A DNA stretch of 64,000 nucleotides from the NCBI RefSeq assembly GCF_004923315.1, contig NZ_CP039645.1, forward strand, positions 618,731 through 682,730. Reading direction: 5' to 3'. A program made the translations under genes and the position numbers. This DNA is from Azospirillum sp. TSA2s (lineage in GTDB: Bacteria > Pseudomonadota > Alphaproteobacteria > Azospirillales > Azospirillaceae). The notes under the pieces are model-generated. The model was not told the origin of the DNA. It was given only the letters and a program-made list of their open reading frames with translations, and searched no databases. This document shows, piece after piece, positions 24,986 through 33,316 of the stretch (positions within the stretch are counted from its first letter, which is position 1; every line of letters starts with the position of its first letter).

Positions 24986-26266
24986 ATGCACGCCGACCGC
25001 ATCGAAGCCACATACCTGATCGAAACCCCCCTCGCCCCGGCCAAGGTGGCCGAAGTGATGGCGGGGGAGCAGTCCTGCGGCACCTTCACCCGCGTCCATG
25101 GCGAGACCGACGACCTGCGCGCCCGTGCCCGCGCCATCGTCGAATCCGTTGAGAAGCTGGATGTCGCCGACGCCCCTGCCCTGCCCAACACCTGGCTGGA
25201 ACGCCAGCGCAATCCCGGCCCATGGCAGCGGGCGCGCGTCACCATCTCCTTCCCCACCGCCAACATCGGCGCCAATCTGCCGACGCTGGCGGCGACGGTC
25301 GCCGGCAACCTCTATGACCTGGGCGAGGTGACGGGGCTGCGGCTGGAAAGCTTGCGGATCCCGCAGGCCTACCGCGCGCAGTTCGACCTGCCGCGCCACG
25401 GCGTCGCCGGCACCCGGCGGCTGACCGGGGTGGCGGACGGGCCGCTGGTCGGCTCCATCATCAAGCCGAATGTCGGGCTGTCGGCGGAGGAGACCGGCGA
25501 GTTGGCCGGCACGCTGTGCGCCGCCGGGCTGGACTTCATCAAGGACGACGAGATCTGCGCCGACCCGGCCCATGCGCCGCTGGCCCAGCGCATCCCCGCC
25601 GTGATGGAGCGAGTGCGCCGGCATCAGGACCGCACCGGCAAGCATGTGATGGTCGCCTTCAACATCACCGACGAGACCGACGCCATGCGCCGCCACGCCG
25701 ATCTGGTGGAGCGCGAGGGCGGGTCCTGCATCATGGTCAGCCTGAACTGGTGCGGCTATTCGGCGGTGCAGACGCTGCGCCGGCACAGCGGGCTGGTGCT
25801 GCACGGCCACCGCAACGGCTTCGGCGCCCTGTCGCGCCATCCGCTGCTGGGCATCGGTTTCGACGCTTATCAGGCGCTGTGGCGGCTGGCGGGGGTGGAC
25901 CACATGCATGTCCACGGGCTGAACGGCAAGTTCGCCCAGCCGGACGAGGAGGTGATCGACGGGGCGCGGGCCTGTCTGGCGCCGCTGGCGGCGGATGCGG
26001 CGGACGGCGCCGACGCCGTGATGCCGGCCTTCTCGTCGGGTCAGTGGGCCGGGACGGTGCCGGTCACCTGGGAGGCGGTGGGGACTGCCGACCTGATGTT
26101 CATGTCCGGCGGCGGCATCATGGCCCATCCCGACGGGCCGGCGGCCGGCGTGCTGAGCATCCGGCAGGCCTGGGACGCCGTGCGGGCCGGGCGGACGCTC
26201 GACGATGCGGCAAGGGAGCTGCCGGAGCTGCGGCGGTCGCTCGACTTCTTCGGGAAGAAGGGCTGA
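24986..26266 (+). CDS. RuBisCO-like protein (form IV), likely sugar-acid phosphate decarboxylase/transcarboxylase
   Basis: A 426-residue protein of the RuBisCO large-subunit superfamily. The equivalents of active-site residues are visible: Lys160 (IIKPNVGLS), the carbamylated lysine Lys186 with Asp188 and Glu189 (GLDFIKDDE), His275-Arg276 (HGHRNGF), His308 and Lys315 (HMHVHGLNGKF), and Gly375-377 (SGGGIMAHP). Loop 6 lacks the canonical GTVVGKLEG, and the family layout is not that of CO2-fixing enzymes. The adjacent DUF1537 kinase gene is the arrangement of the oxo-isoapionate-phosphate enzymes OiaX/OiaT in D-apionate catabolism. So it may decarboxylate or transcarboxylate a phosphorylated sugar acid. 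The exact substrate is not determined. Confidence 0.88.
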   Translation: MHADRIEATYLIETPLAPAKVAEVMAGEQSCGTFTRVHGETDDLRARARAIVESVEKLDVADAPALPNTWLERQRNPGPWQRARVTISFPTANIGANLPTLAATVAGNLYDLGEVTGLRLESLRIPQAYRAQFDLPRHGVAGTRRLTGVADGPLVGSIIKPNVGLSAEETGELAGTLCAAGLDFIKDDEICADPAHAPLAQRIPAVMERVRRHQDRTGKHVMVAFNITDETDAMRRHADLVEREGGSCIMVSLNWCGYSAVQTLRRHSGLVLHGHRNGFGALSRHPLLGIGFDAYQALWRLAGVDHMHVHGLNGKFAQPDEEVIDGARACLAPLAADAADGADAVMPAFSSGQWAGTVPVTWEAVGTADLMFMSGGGIMAHPDGPAAGVLSIRQAWDAVRAGRTLDDAARELPELRRSLDFFGKKG

Positions 26267-26271
26267 GCGCG

Positions 26272-27558
26272 ATGGCGGCGGGACCGAAGCTCGGCTGGTA
26301 CGGCGACGACTTCACCGGGGCGACCGACACGCTGGCCGCCCTGGCGAAGGCCGGGCAGCGGGCGCTGCTGTTCCTCGACGTGCCGTGCGTCGCACGGTTG
26401 GGGGAAGCCGGGCCGCTCGACGCCGTCGGCATCGCCGGGGCGGCGCGCAGCATGACGCCGGACGCGATGCGGGCGGAACTGGAGCCGGTCGGCCGTTTCT
26501 TCGCGGCGTTGGGCGTGCCGGTGATGCATTACAAATGCTGTTCCACCTTCGACAGCGCGCCCGGTGTCGGCAGCATCGGCGAGGCGGTGCGGACACTGGC
26601 GCCGCATTTCCCGAACCGCTTCCGGCCGGTGGTGGGCGGGCAGCCGAACATCGGGCGATACTGCCTGTTCAGCACCCTGTTCGCCGCGGCGGGCACCGGC
26701 GGGACCGTTCATCGAATCGACCGCCACCCGACGATGAGCGTCCATCCCGTCACGCCGATGGCGGAGGCGGACTTGCGCCGTCACCTCGCGGCGCAAGGGC
26801 TGGAGGGGGTGGCGGCGCTGCATTTCCCGGATTACGGGATGGACGGCGACGCGCTGGACGGGCGGCTGGCGGAGGGAGCGCCGGCGGTGCTGCTGGACGT
26901 GTCGCGCGGTGAGGATCTTGCCGTCATCGGGCGGCTGATCTGGGAGCGGGCCGAGGGCGAGCCGCTGCTGGCGGTCGGGCCGAGCAGCGTGGCGCAGGCG
27001 CTGGTCGCGCATTGGGCGGTTGGCTCTGGTACTCGGACTGAAGAGGTGCCGCTCGGTGCGGCGGACTTGCCGGTGTTTTTGATGGCGGGCAGCCTGTCTC
27101 CGGTGACGCGGCGGCAGGTGGAGGCGGCGGGGTCCTACACGCGCATCCAGGCCGATGCGGCGGCGCTGTGTGCGGATGCCGGCTATGCGGAGGCGTTGTT
27201 GGGGGAGGTGGCGGCGTCATTGCGCGCCGGGCGCCATACGCTGGTCTGGACCGCGCCGGCGGAAGCCAGAACGGCGGACACCGCGCAGGCCGGGCGGGTC
27301 GCGGCGGCGACGGCGGAGTTCGTCGCGGCGGTGCTGCGGAGCGTGCGGTTGCGCCGGGTCGGGATTGCCGGCGGGGATACGTCCAGCCTCGCGGTGCGGG
27401 CGCTGGGGTGCTGGGGGTTGTCCTATGGCTGCACGCTGGCGCCGGGCGTCACCGTCAGCCGCACCCATGCCGACGATCCGGCGGTCGATGGGCTGGAGCT
27501 GATGCTGAAGGGCGGGCAGATGGGCGGCGAGGATCTGTTCGAACGGTTGCTGGGGTAA
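26272..27558 (+). CDS. Four-carbon acid sugar kinase family protein (DUF1537)
   Basis: A 428-residue kinase of the DUF1537 family. The N-terminal motif GWYGDDFTGATDTLAALAKAG is at residues 8-28, and the C-terminal nucleotide-binding region contains GGDTSSLAVRALGCWGLSYG and GLELMLKGGQMGGEDLF, as in OtnK/DtnK-type kinases. It would phosphorylate a C4 to C5 sugar acid using ATP. The start lies 5 bases after the RuBisCO-like stop codon, so the two are tightly coupled. In the D-apionate pathway the corresponding kinase (OiaK) makes the substrate of the RuBisCO-like enzyme. The two later apionate enzymes I know of (lactonase ApnL, oxidoisomerase ApnO) are not in this cluster. Confidence 0.9.
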   Translation: MAAGPKLGWYGDDFTGATDTLAALAKAGQRALLFLDVPCVARLGEAGPLDAVGIAGAARSMTPDAMRAELEPVGRFFAALGVPVMHYKCCSTFDSAPGVGSIGEAVRTLAPHFPNRFRPVVGGQPNIGRYCLFSTLFAAAGTGGTVHRIDRHPTMSVHPVTPMAEADLRRHLAAQGLEGVAALHFPDYGMDGDALDGRLAEGAPAVLLDVSRGEDLAVIGRLIWERAEGEPLLAVGPSSVAQALVAHWAVGSGTRTEEVPLGAADLPVFLMAGSLSPVTRRQVEAAGSYTRIQADAAALCADAGYAEALLGEVAASLRAGRHTLVWTAPAEARTADTAQAGRVAAATAEFVAAVLRSVRLRRVGIAGGDTSSLAVRALGCWGLSYGCTLAPGVTVSRTHADDPAVDGLELMLKGGQMGGEDLFERLLG

Positions 27559-27561
27559 GGC

Positions 27562-27719
27562 CCTCTCCCGCCCCGGGAGAGGGAGGGGACCCACGCCGCA
27601 GGCGTGGGGAGGGTGAGGGGTGGGGCGAGAATCCGGAAGCCCATGGTTCCTTGCGCTACCCCTCACCCTTCCCAAGCTTCGCTTGGGCCCCTTCCCTCTC
27701 CCGGGGCGGGAGAGGGAGC
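27562..27719. repeat. Paired palindromic repeat between convergent kinase and ridA genes
   Basis: The copy has the same outer arms as 16137-16298 (CTCTCCCGCCCCGGGAGAG and its partner) and the inner facing segments GGAGGGTGAGGGGT and CCCCTCACCCTTCCC. Here it lies between convergent genes, where it could serve as a two-way terminator. Confidence 0.85.
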
Positions 27720-27735
27720 CTTCTTCAGTCGCCGA

Positions 27736-28083
27736 TCACACCGCGGCGGTGACGACCACTTCGATCAGGATTTCCGGCTTGCCGAGGTCGGCGACGCCGA
27801 TGGTGGCGCGGGCGGGGAGGTCGTTGCCGTCCAGCCAGGACAGCCAGGCGTCGTTCATCTCGTCCTTCAGGCCCATGTTGGTGATGAACAGCTGGGCGGA
27901 CAGCAGCTTGGTCTTGTCGCTGCCGGCCATCGCCAGAACCTGGTCGAGCTTGCCGCAGATCTGCGTGACCTGGCCGCCCATGCCGACGCTGACGTCGTCG
28001 GCGATGATGCCGCCGAGATAGGCGGTGCCGTTGTTGACGACGACGCGGTGCATGATCTTGGTCTTCTCGATGCGCTTGATCAC
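27736..28083 (-). CDS. RidA family protein (enamine/imine deaminase), copy 1
   Basis: A 115-residue RidA/YjgF protein. The family core is clear: NGTAYLGGIIADDV near residue 18, GQVTQICGKLDQVLAMAG near residue 36, and the C-terminal LPARATIGVADLGKPEILIEVVVTA with the active-site Arg at about residue 93. RidA hydrolyses reactive 2-aminoacrylate and imine products of amino-acid oxidases. It starts at GTG with AAGGAG 9 bases upstream. It is the last gene of the minus-strand oxidase operon and the partner of a second RidA 825 bases upstream, suggesting that two imine species are handled. Confidence 0.92.
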   Translation of the reverse strand: MIKRIEKTKIMHRVVVNNGTAYLGGIIADDVSVGMGGQVTQICGKLDQVLAMAGSDKTKLLSAQLFITNMGLKDEMNDAWLSWLDGNDLPARATIGVADLGKPEILIEVVVTAAV

Positions 28084-28116
28084 GGGGAACTGCTCCTTGG
28101 TTTTTTGAAAAAGAAC

Positions 28117-28881
28117 TCAGGGGGTGATGGAGAAATCGACGTAGCGGGCGGCGATGCGGGCCAGCGTGCCGTCCTGGACGACCGCGCGGATCGCCTCGTC
28201 GAAGGACTGCTTCAAGCCTGTGTCCTCCTTGCGCAGGCCGACGCCGATGCCGGGGCCGAACACATCGGCGTCGATCACCGGCTGGCCGACCAGCTTGACC
28301 GACTTGCCGCCGTCGCCCTTCACCCAGTCGGACGCGGTGGCGCCCGTGGTGATGGCGGCGTCGAGCCGCCCGGCCTTCAGATCAGCCAGCAGGTTCGAGG
28401 CGGTGTCGTAGGTCTTCAGCGTCGCGTCGCTGCCGAGATGCTTCTCGACATAGCGGGAATGGGTGGTGGAGACCTGGGCGCCGATGGTCTTGCCGCGCAG
28501 GCTGGCCGGCGAGCCGTCGATGGCCGATTTGGCCGGCGCTACGAAATAGGCCGGCACCACCATGTAGGGGGTGGAGAAGCCGATGGCCTTCGCCCGCTCC
28601 GGCGTGATGTTCATCGTCGCCATGATGGCGTCGTACTTCTTCGCCAGCAGGCCCGGAATGATGCCGTCCCATTCCTGGGCCACGACGGTGCAGGGACGCT
28701 TCATCCGCTCGCACAGGGCCTGCGCGAGGTCGACCTCCAGCCCCGCCACCTTGCCGTCGGGCTGGGTGAAGTTGAAGGGCGGGTAGGCGCCTTCGGTGGC
28801 GATGCGGATCTCCTGCGCCGCGGCGATGCCGCCGGACGCAAGCAAGAAGAGGGCGGCAACGCCCGAGGTGAGGCGCTTCAT
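28117..28881 (-). CDS. ABC transporter periplasmic amino-acid/opine-binding protein (family 3)
   Basis: A 254-residue binding protein with a Sec signal peptide (MKRLTSGVAALFLLASGGIAAAQ, cleavage near residue 22). The mature start EIRIATEGAYPPFNFTQPDGKVAGLEVDLAQALCERM is the classic family 3 pattern for lysine/arginine/ornithine or opine binding. The second lobe contains GKTIGAQVSTTHSRYVEKH. GGAG lies 8 bases before the ATG at 28881. No permease or ATPase gene accompanies it here, so it probably uses permeases encoded elsewhere, or the polyamine-type importer at 35015-39037 (less likely because the binding-protein classes differ). Confidence 0.92.
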   Translation of the reverse strand: MKRLTSGVAALFLLASGGIAAAQEIRIATEGAYPPFNFTQPDGKVAGLEVDLAQALCERMKRPCTVVAQEWDGIIPGLLAKKYDAIMATMNITPERAKAIGFSTPYMVVPAYFVAPAKSAIDGSPASLRGKTIGAQVSTTHSRYVEKHLGSDATLKTYDTASNLLADLKAGRLDAAITTGATASDWVKGDGGKSVKLVGQPVIDADVFGPGIGVGLRKEDTGLKQSFDEAIRAVVQDGTLARIAARYVDFSITP

Positions 28882-28907
28882 GGCAGGCTCCGGCAGGGGG
28901 GAAGGGG

Positions 28908-29255
28908 TCAGCGCCCGGCGATGACGACGATTTCGACCAGGATGGACGGGTCGGCCAGCCGGGCCTCCACCGTCGCGCGGGCCGGCGGGTTGGCCTTGTC
29001 GACCCAGGCGTCCCAGGCGGCGTTCATCTGGGGGAAGGTGGCGATGTCGGCGAGATAGACCGTGGCGGTCAGGATGTTGCTCTTCGACGTGCCGGCCTCG
29101 GCCAGCAGGGCATCGATCTGGCGCAGCACGTCGCGGGTCTGCGCCTCCACCGTGGTGGAGCCATCGTCGACGATCTGGCCGGCGAGATAGACGGTGTCCT
29201 TGTGGATCACCATGTCGCAGAGCCGCGGGGTCGGGTGAAAGCGCTGGATCGTCAC
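28908..29255 (-). CDS. RidA family protein, copy 2
   Basis: A 115-residue RidA homologue only moderately similar to the copy at 27736. It has KDTVYLAGQIVDDGS, TRDVLRQIDALLAEAG, and the conserved C-terminal PPARATVEARLADPSILVEIVVIAG with the Arg near residue 95. I start it at GTG 29255 because GGAG lies 9 bases upstream and the length then equals that of the other copy; a TTG at 29270 would add five residues. It lies between an FAD oxidase and the binding-protein gene in the same operon. A role in clearing an imine made by the oxidases is likely. Confidence 0.92.
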   Translation of the reverse strand: MTIQRFHPTPRLCDMVIHKDTVYLAGQIVDDGSTTVEAQTRDVLRQIDALLAEAGTSKSNILTATVYLADIATFPQMNAAWDAWVDKANPPARATVEARLADPSILVEIVVIAGR

Positions 29256-29273
29256 GGGATGATGCTCCAAAGG

Positions 29274-30401
29274 TCAGGCGGCGAAGCGGCCGATGCGGAA
29301 GGGGGCGATGGGCAGGTCGGTGGACCCGGCCGTGATGAGGTCGGCGGTGATGCGCCCAACGATGGGGCCGAGCTGGAAGCCGTGCGCCGAGAAGCCGAAG
29401 GAATGGTAGAGGTCCGGCTCGGTGCCGCTGGGGCCGATCACCGGGATCTGGTCCGGCATCCGCGCCTCGATTCCCGCCCAGGAGCGGACGATGGTGGCGC
29501 CGCGCATGCACGGGAACAGGTCCCACACCGTGCGGGCATTGACCGACACCTGCGAGAAGTCCAGCTCCGTCCGGTTCTCGTCGCGCACCGCCCGGCCGAG
29601 CAGGCCGCCGCCGATCAGAACGGTGCCGTTGGGGAACTGCTTGAAGGACAGGGTGCGGCCGGTGGCGCCGACCACCGGCTTGATGAAGGGAGCGACGCGG
29701 GCGGTGATCATCAGCATCGGCGCGATGACCTCCAAGGGCACCGGTTCGCCCACCTGCGCGGCGATGCGGTCGGCCCAGGCGCCGGCGGCGTTGACCACCA
29801 CCGGTGCCTCGAAGCGGTTGCCGTCCGCCGTTTCGACGGTCCACATGCCGCCCTGGCGGGCCAGCCGCGTCACGGTGCCACCCTCTTGGAAGCGGGCGCC
29901 GAGAGCGATGGCCTTGCGGCGGAAGGCGAAGGTGGTGCGGAAGGGGATCGCCGCGCCGTCGCCGCGCGACACCAGGGCGCCGACGCAATGGTCGGCGATG
30001 GCCGGCACCAGCGACCGCAGTTCGTCCTGCCCGATCACCTCCTCGTGGGTGAAGCCCAGCGCGCCCAGTTCGGCGACGCGGGCGCGCACCGTCTCAAGCT
30101 CCGCCTCGGTCTCCGCCACCTTGATCTGGCCGTGGCTTTCGAAGCCGCAATCGTCGTCCACCAGATCGCGGATGCCGTGCCACAGCGCCATCGAGGCGAC
30201 GGTCAGCGGCACCTCGGCGACATGGCGGCCGAGCTGGCGCACGCCGCCCGCATTGACGCCGGAGGCGTGGCGGGCGACATGGTCCTTCTCCAGAACCAGC
30301 ACGCGGACGCCGCGCATCGACAGGTGCAGGGCGGCGGAGCAGCCGTGCAGGCCACCGCCGATGACGATGACGTCGGGTTTGGGGGAGGCAGTTGCGGTCA
30401 T
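29274..30401 (-). CDS. FAD-dependent oxidoreductase, DAO family (HcnC/OoxB-like subunit)
   Basis: A 375-residue flavoprotein. The dinucleotide-binding motif VIVIGGGLHGCSAALHLS is at residues 11-28, with the glycine-rich ATG-like FAD fold continuing to the C-terminal GPIVGRITADLI. It belongs to the D-amino-acid-oxidase-like group, as in the beta subunits of octopine and nopaline oxidase and HCN synthase. It would oxidise an amine or opine and pass electrons to the iron-sulfur and NAD-type flavoprotein subunits encoded just upstream. GGAGG lies 6 bases before the ATG. It is the second such oxidase in this operon; the first is at 32171. Confidence 0.9.
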   Translation of the reverse strand: MTATASPKPDVIVIGGGLHGCSAALHLSMRGVRVLVLEKDHVARHASGVNAGGVRQLGRHVAEVPLTVASMALWHGIRDLVDDDCGFESHGQIKVAETEAELETVRARVAELGALGFTHEEVIGQDELRSLVPAIADHCVGALVSRGDGAAIPFRTTFAFRRKAIALGARFQEGGTVTRLARQGGMWTVETADGNRFEAPVVVNAAGAWADRIAAQVGEPVPLEVIAPMLMITARVAPFIKPVVGATGRTLSFKQFPNGTVLIGGGLLGRAVRDENRTELDFSQVSVNARTVWDLFPCMRGATIVRSWAGIEARMPDQIPVIGPSGTEPDLYHSFGFSAHGFQLGPIVGRITADLITAGSTDLPIAPFRIGRFAA

Positions 30402-30415
30402 CGGGCGCCTCCGCG

Positions 30416-31879
30416 TCAGTGCTTGAACACGGCGTCGATGTCGGCGTCGGTCTTCGGCAATGCTGCCAGTTCGGCCAGCGTGATCGGCTTCACCGGCGGG
30501 CGCAGGCGATAATAGCCGACCTCCGCCGGGGAGACGTTGCGCTCCGCCGCGATGACCTCGGTCACCGTCGGGCCGCAGAGCCGGCCCTGGCACGGCCCCA
30601 TGCCGCAGCGCAGGAAGCTCTTGGCCTGATTGGGGCCGGAACAGCCGAGCCGCACCGCCTCGCGCACCGCACCGGCGGTGATCTCCTCGCAACGGCAGAC
30701 GATGGTGTCGTCGGCCGGCACGCGGAAGGCTTCCGCCGGGGTGTAGAGCGTGTCGAGGAAAGCGCGGCCGGTCAGCGCGCGGTCGAGCGCGGCACGGACG
30801 GGGGCGGCGGACTGGTCGCGCTGCTCCCGCCCGATGCGGCCCAGCCGGTGCAGGGCGTCGAGGGCAGCCAAGCGGCCGGCTTCCTCCGCCGCGCGGGCGC
30901 CGCCGATGCCGGCGCCGTCGCCGGCCAGCGACACGCCCTCGACCGAGGTGGCGCCCCACTCGTCGGTGGTCGGGCGCCAGCAGCGCTGCTGCTCGTCCCA
31001 ACGCTGGGCGCAGCCGGTGGCGTTGGCAAGGTTCAGGTTGGGGATGACGCCCTGGTGCAGCAGCAGCGTGTCGGCGGGCAACCGGTGTTCCGTGCCGTTG
31101 CGGGTGTAGACGACGCTCTTCAACGTGCCCCCGCCGGCAAGGCCGCCTTCGGCGCGGAGCGCGGTGACGTTGCCGATGACGGTCAGCTTGCGCCGCACGT
31201 CGAGCATCAGCTTCATGCCCTTGCCGAGATAGGGCGAGCGCAGGAAGCCCGGCAGCATCGGCAGGGCGGCGCGCCAGTTCTGTTTCGGCGTGGTGTCGAG
31301 GATGGCGTCGATGCGGGCGCCGGCCTGCAGATACTGCCAGGCCAGCAGCCAGAGCAGCGGCCCGCTGCCCGCCATCACCGTGGCGCCCGACGGCACGAGG
31401 CCGGAGGTCTTCAGCAGAACCTGCGCCGCACCAGCGCCCAGCACGCCCGGCAGGGTCCAGCCGGGAATCGGGAAGGGACGCTCCAAGGCGCCGGTCGCCA
31501 GGATGACGTGGCGCACGGTCAGCATGGAGGCCGCGCCGTTGCGCGACAGGCCGATCTGGATGGGACGGGACCCGTCGGGAGCATCCTCGCGCGGGCGGGC
31601 GACGCTCCAGACCGTGGTGCCCGACCAGTGGACGGCGCCGCTGTCGCGCAGCGGACCCAGCAGTTCGGCGCCGTGCCAATAGTCGGGGCCGAGCACCTTG
31701 CGGTCGCGCACCGGGGTTTCGGTGACGGCGCGGTAGATCTGGCCGCCCGGTTCCACCTGTTCGTCGAGCAGGACGACCGACGCGCCCTTGGAGGCGGCCA
31801 GCGCAGCGGCGGCGAGGCCGGCCGGGCCGGCGCCGACGACGGCGATGTCGAAGTCAAAATTGGATTTGGGGGGGCTCAC
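30416..31879 (-). CDS. FAD/NAD(P)-binding oxidoreductase with BFD-like iron-sulfur domain (HcnB/OoxA-like)
   Basis: A 487-residue protein. The N-terminal FAD motif IAVVGAGPAGLAAAALAASKG is at residues 12-32 and a second nucleotide motif is near residue 170. The C-terminal domain has the four-cysteine pattern CRCEE...CSGPNQAKSFLRCGMGPCQGRLCG (about 385-425), which binds [2Fe-2S] in HcnB and in the alpha subunits of heteromeric opine and hydroxyproline dehydrogenases. It starts at GTG overlapping the ferredoxin-like gene stop by 4 bases (GTGA), so translation is coupled. It would pass electrons from the DAO subunits to quinone or another acceptor. Confidence 0.92.
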   Translation of the reverse strand: MSPPKSNFDFDIAVVGAGPAGLAAAALAASKGASVVLLDEQVEPGGQIYRAVTETPVRDRKVLGPDYWHGAELLGPLRDSGAVHWSGTTVWSVARPREDAPDGSRPIQIGLSRNGAASMLTVRHVILATGALERPFPIPGWTLPGVLGAGAAQVLLKTSGLVPSGATVMAGSGPLLWLLAWQYLQAGARIDAILDTTPKQNWRAALPMLPGFLRSPYLGKGMKLMLDVRRKLTVIGNVTALRAEGGLAGGGTLKSVVYTRNGTEHRLPADTLLLHQGVIPNLNLANATGCAQRWDEQQRCWRPTTDEWGATSVEGVSLAGDGAGIGGARAAEEAGRLAALDALHRLGRIGREQRDQSAAPVRAALDRALTGRAFLDTLYTPAEAFRVPADDTIVCRCEEITAGAVREAVRLGCSGPNQAKSFLRCGMGPCQGRLCGPTVTEVIAAERNVSPAEVGYYRLRPPVKPITLAELAALPKTDADIDAVFKH

Positions 31880-32190
31880 CGCTCCACCTCGCGCTTGCCG
31901 TTCTGGGTTTCCACCGCCATGCCGGGGGATACCCGGACTTGGCAGCCCTGGCGGTTGCCGGTGCCGTCGATGGTGACGAGGCAGTCGAAGCAGACGCCCA
32001 TCATGCAGTAGGGACCGCGCGCCGCACCGCTGACGGGCGTGTTGCGGCAGACGGTGACGCCGTTCGCCAGCAGGGCGGCGGCGACGCTGTCGCCGGCCCG
32101 CGCGTTGGCCGGACGGCCGTCGATGGTGAAGGAAACCGTTTGCCCAGCGGTCTGGGAGGCGGTCTCGATCTCAGGCAGCCTGCGGAACAT
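31876..32190 (-). CDS. (2Fe-2S) ferredoxin-like subunit of oxidase (HcnA-like)
   Basis: A 104-residue protein with a plant-type [2Fe-2S] motif: Cys62-x4-Cys67-x2-Cys70 (YCMMGVCFDC) and a fourth cysteine Cys83. The length is that of HcnA-like and sarcosine-oxidase-alpha N-terminal-like subunits. It shuttles electrons between the flavin subunits. GGAGG lies 5 to 6 bases before the ATG. Its start overlaps the end of the upstream oxidase gene by 20 bases, and its stop overlaps the next start, so all three chains are made from one mRNA in fixed ratio. Confidence 0.92.
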   Translation of the reverse strand: MFRRLPEIETASQTAGQTVSFTIDGRPANARAGDSVAAALLANGVTVCRNTPVSGAARGPYCMMGVCFDCLVTIDGTGNRQGCQVRVSPGMAVETQNGKREVER

Positions 32191-33316
32191 GGAACCTCCG
32201 GGCGCTGAAGGGCTTGAAGCGGTCGCCGAGGCCGCCGGCCGCGATCAGCGGCGCCAGCGTCAGCGCATGGTTGGCGGCAAGGGTCACGCCGCTGTGGCAG
32301 GTCGCGACGAAGGCGCCGGGCGCCGTCGTCGATTCCTCGTAGATCGGGAAGCCGTCCGGCGTCAGCACGCGCAAGGCCGCCCAGCTGCGCACCACGTTCA
32401 GCTTGCCCAACAGCGGGAAGAAGCGGATGGCGCGCTGGGCGATGGCCGACGACACGCCGGGCTGCAGCGTGGTGTCGAAGCCGGCCTCCTCGAAGCTGTC
32501 GCCGATCATCACCCCACCCTCGTCGGTCTGGCGGACATAGACGGTGGGGTGGTGCAGGAAGGGCGCGGTCTTCTCGGTGACGATGACATGGCCGCGCTGG
32601 GGACGGACGGGGGCGGACAGCCCGACCATCGGCGCCAGCCGGGCGCTGTCATGGCCGGCGGCCAGCACGATCTTGCCGGCCCGAATTTCTCCGCTGGCTT
32701 CGCCATTCGCCGTGGTCATGCGGAAGCCGCCGTCGCGATGCTCGATGCTCTCCACCCGGTGGTTGGGCCGGTAATCGACACCCAGCAGGCCGATGCCCTT
32801 GTGCAGGGTGCGCAGCAGCCGCAGCGAGTTGCAGTGGCCGTCCAGCGGGCAATAGGTGCCGCCGACCACGTCGGGGCCGATGAAGGGCAGCTCCTTGCGC
32901 AGGGTCTCGCGGTCCATCACCTCGTAGGGGTAAGGGATCATGTCGGGCTGGTTGTGCAGCCGCATCATGGTGTTGGCGCGGGCCTGCAGATCCTCTTCCG
33001 ACAGCATCGGCATGAAGCCGCCGGGGCGCCGGTAGGCGACGTCGAGACCGGTCTGCTCGCGCAGCAGGTCGGCGAAGCCGCCCCAGTCGTCGGAGGACTG
33101 CTTGGTCCAGCCGGCGTATTCCGCCATGCCGAGACCCTTGCCCTGCACCCAGACCAGGGCGAAGTTGCCGCGCGACGGACGGACGGCGATGTCGCCCTCG
33201 TCCAGCATCGCCACCGTCTGGCCCGACCGGGCGAGGCCCCAGGCCAGCGCCGACCCGACCAGCCCGCCGCCGATCACGGCGACGTCGTATTCTCCGCCCC
33301 GAGTGGGCTGCGTCAT
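32171..33316 (-). CDS. FAD-dependent oxidoreductase, DAO family (first oxidase of the operon)
   Basis: A 381-residue flavoprotein starting MTQPTRGGEYDVAVIGGG. The FAD motif DVAVIGGGLVGSALAWGLARSG is near residue 11. It is only distantly similar to the second oxidase at 29274, so the operon encodes two catalytic flavin subunits that could use different substrates or form alternative complexes with the shared HcnA- and HcnB-like subunits. Candidate substrates are opines, hydroxyproline-like imino acids or polyamine derivatives; the gene neighbourhood does not settle this. I chose ATG 33316; an in-frame start at 33361 is possible. Confidence 0.88.
   Translation of the reverse strand: MTQPTRGGEYDVAVIGGGLVGSALAWGLARSGQTVAMLDEGDIAVRPSRGNFALVWVQGKGLGMAEYAGWTKQSSDDWGGFADLLREQTGLDVAYRRPGGFMPMLSEEDLQARANTMMRLHNQPDMIPYPYEVMDRETLRKELPFIGPDVVGGTYCPLDGHCNSLRLLRTLHKGIGLLGVDYRPNHRVESIEHRDGGFRMTTANGEASGEIRAGKIVLAAGHDSARLAPMVGLSAPVRPQRGHVIVTEKTAPFLHHPTVYVRQTDEGGVMIGDSFEEAGFDTTLQPGVSSAIAQRAIRFFPLLGKLNVVRSWAALRVLTPDGFPIYEESTTAPGAFVATCHSGVTLAANHALTLAPLIAAGGLGDRFKPFSARRFHVPQAA

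Noticed and set aside
24986..26266. A CO2-fixing RuBisCO large subunit.
   Set aside because: No small subunit gene, loop 6 motif is not that of bona fide RuBisCO, and the gene sits with a sugar-acid kinase; a RuBisCO-like form IV protein fits better.
27562..27719. Short palindromic arrays considered as a CRISPR array.
   Set aside because: Only two unequal arms facing each other, no regular direct repeats with unique spacers, and no cas genes.
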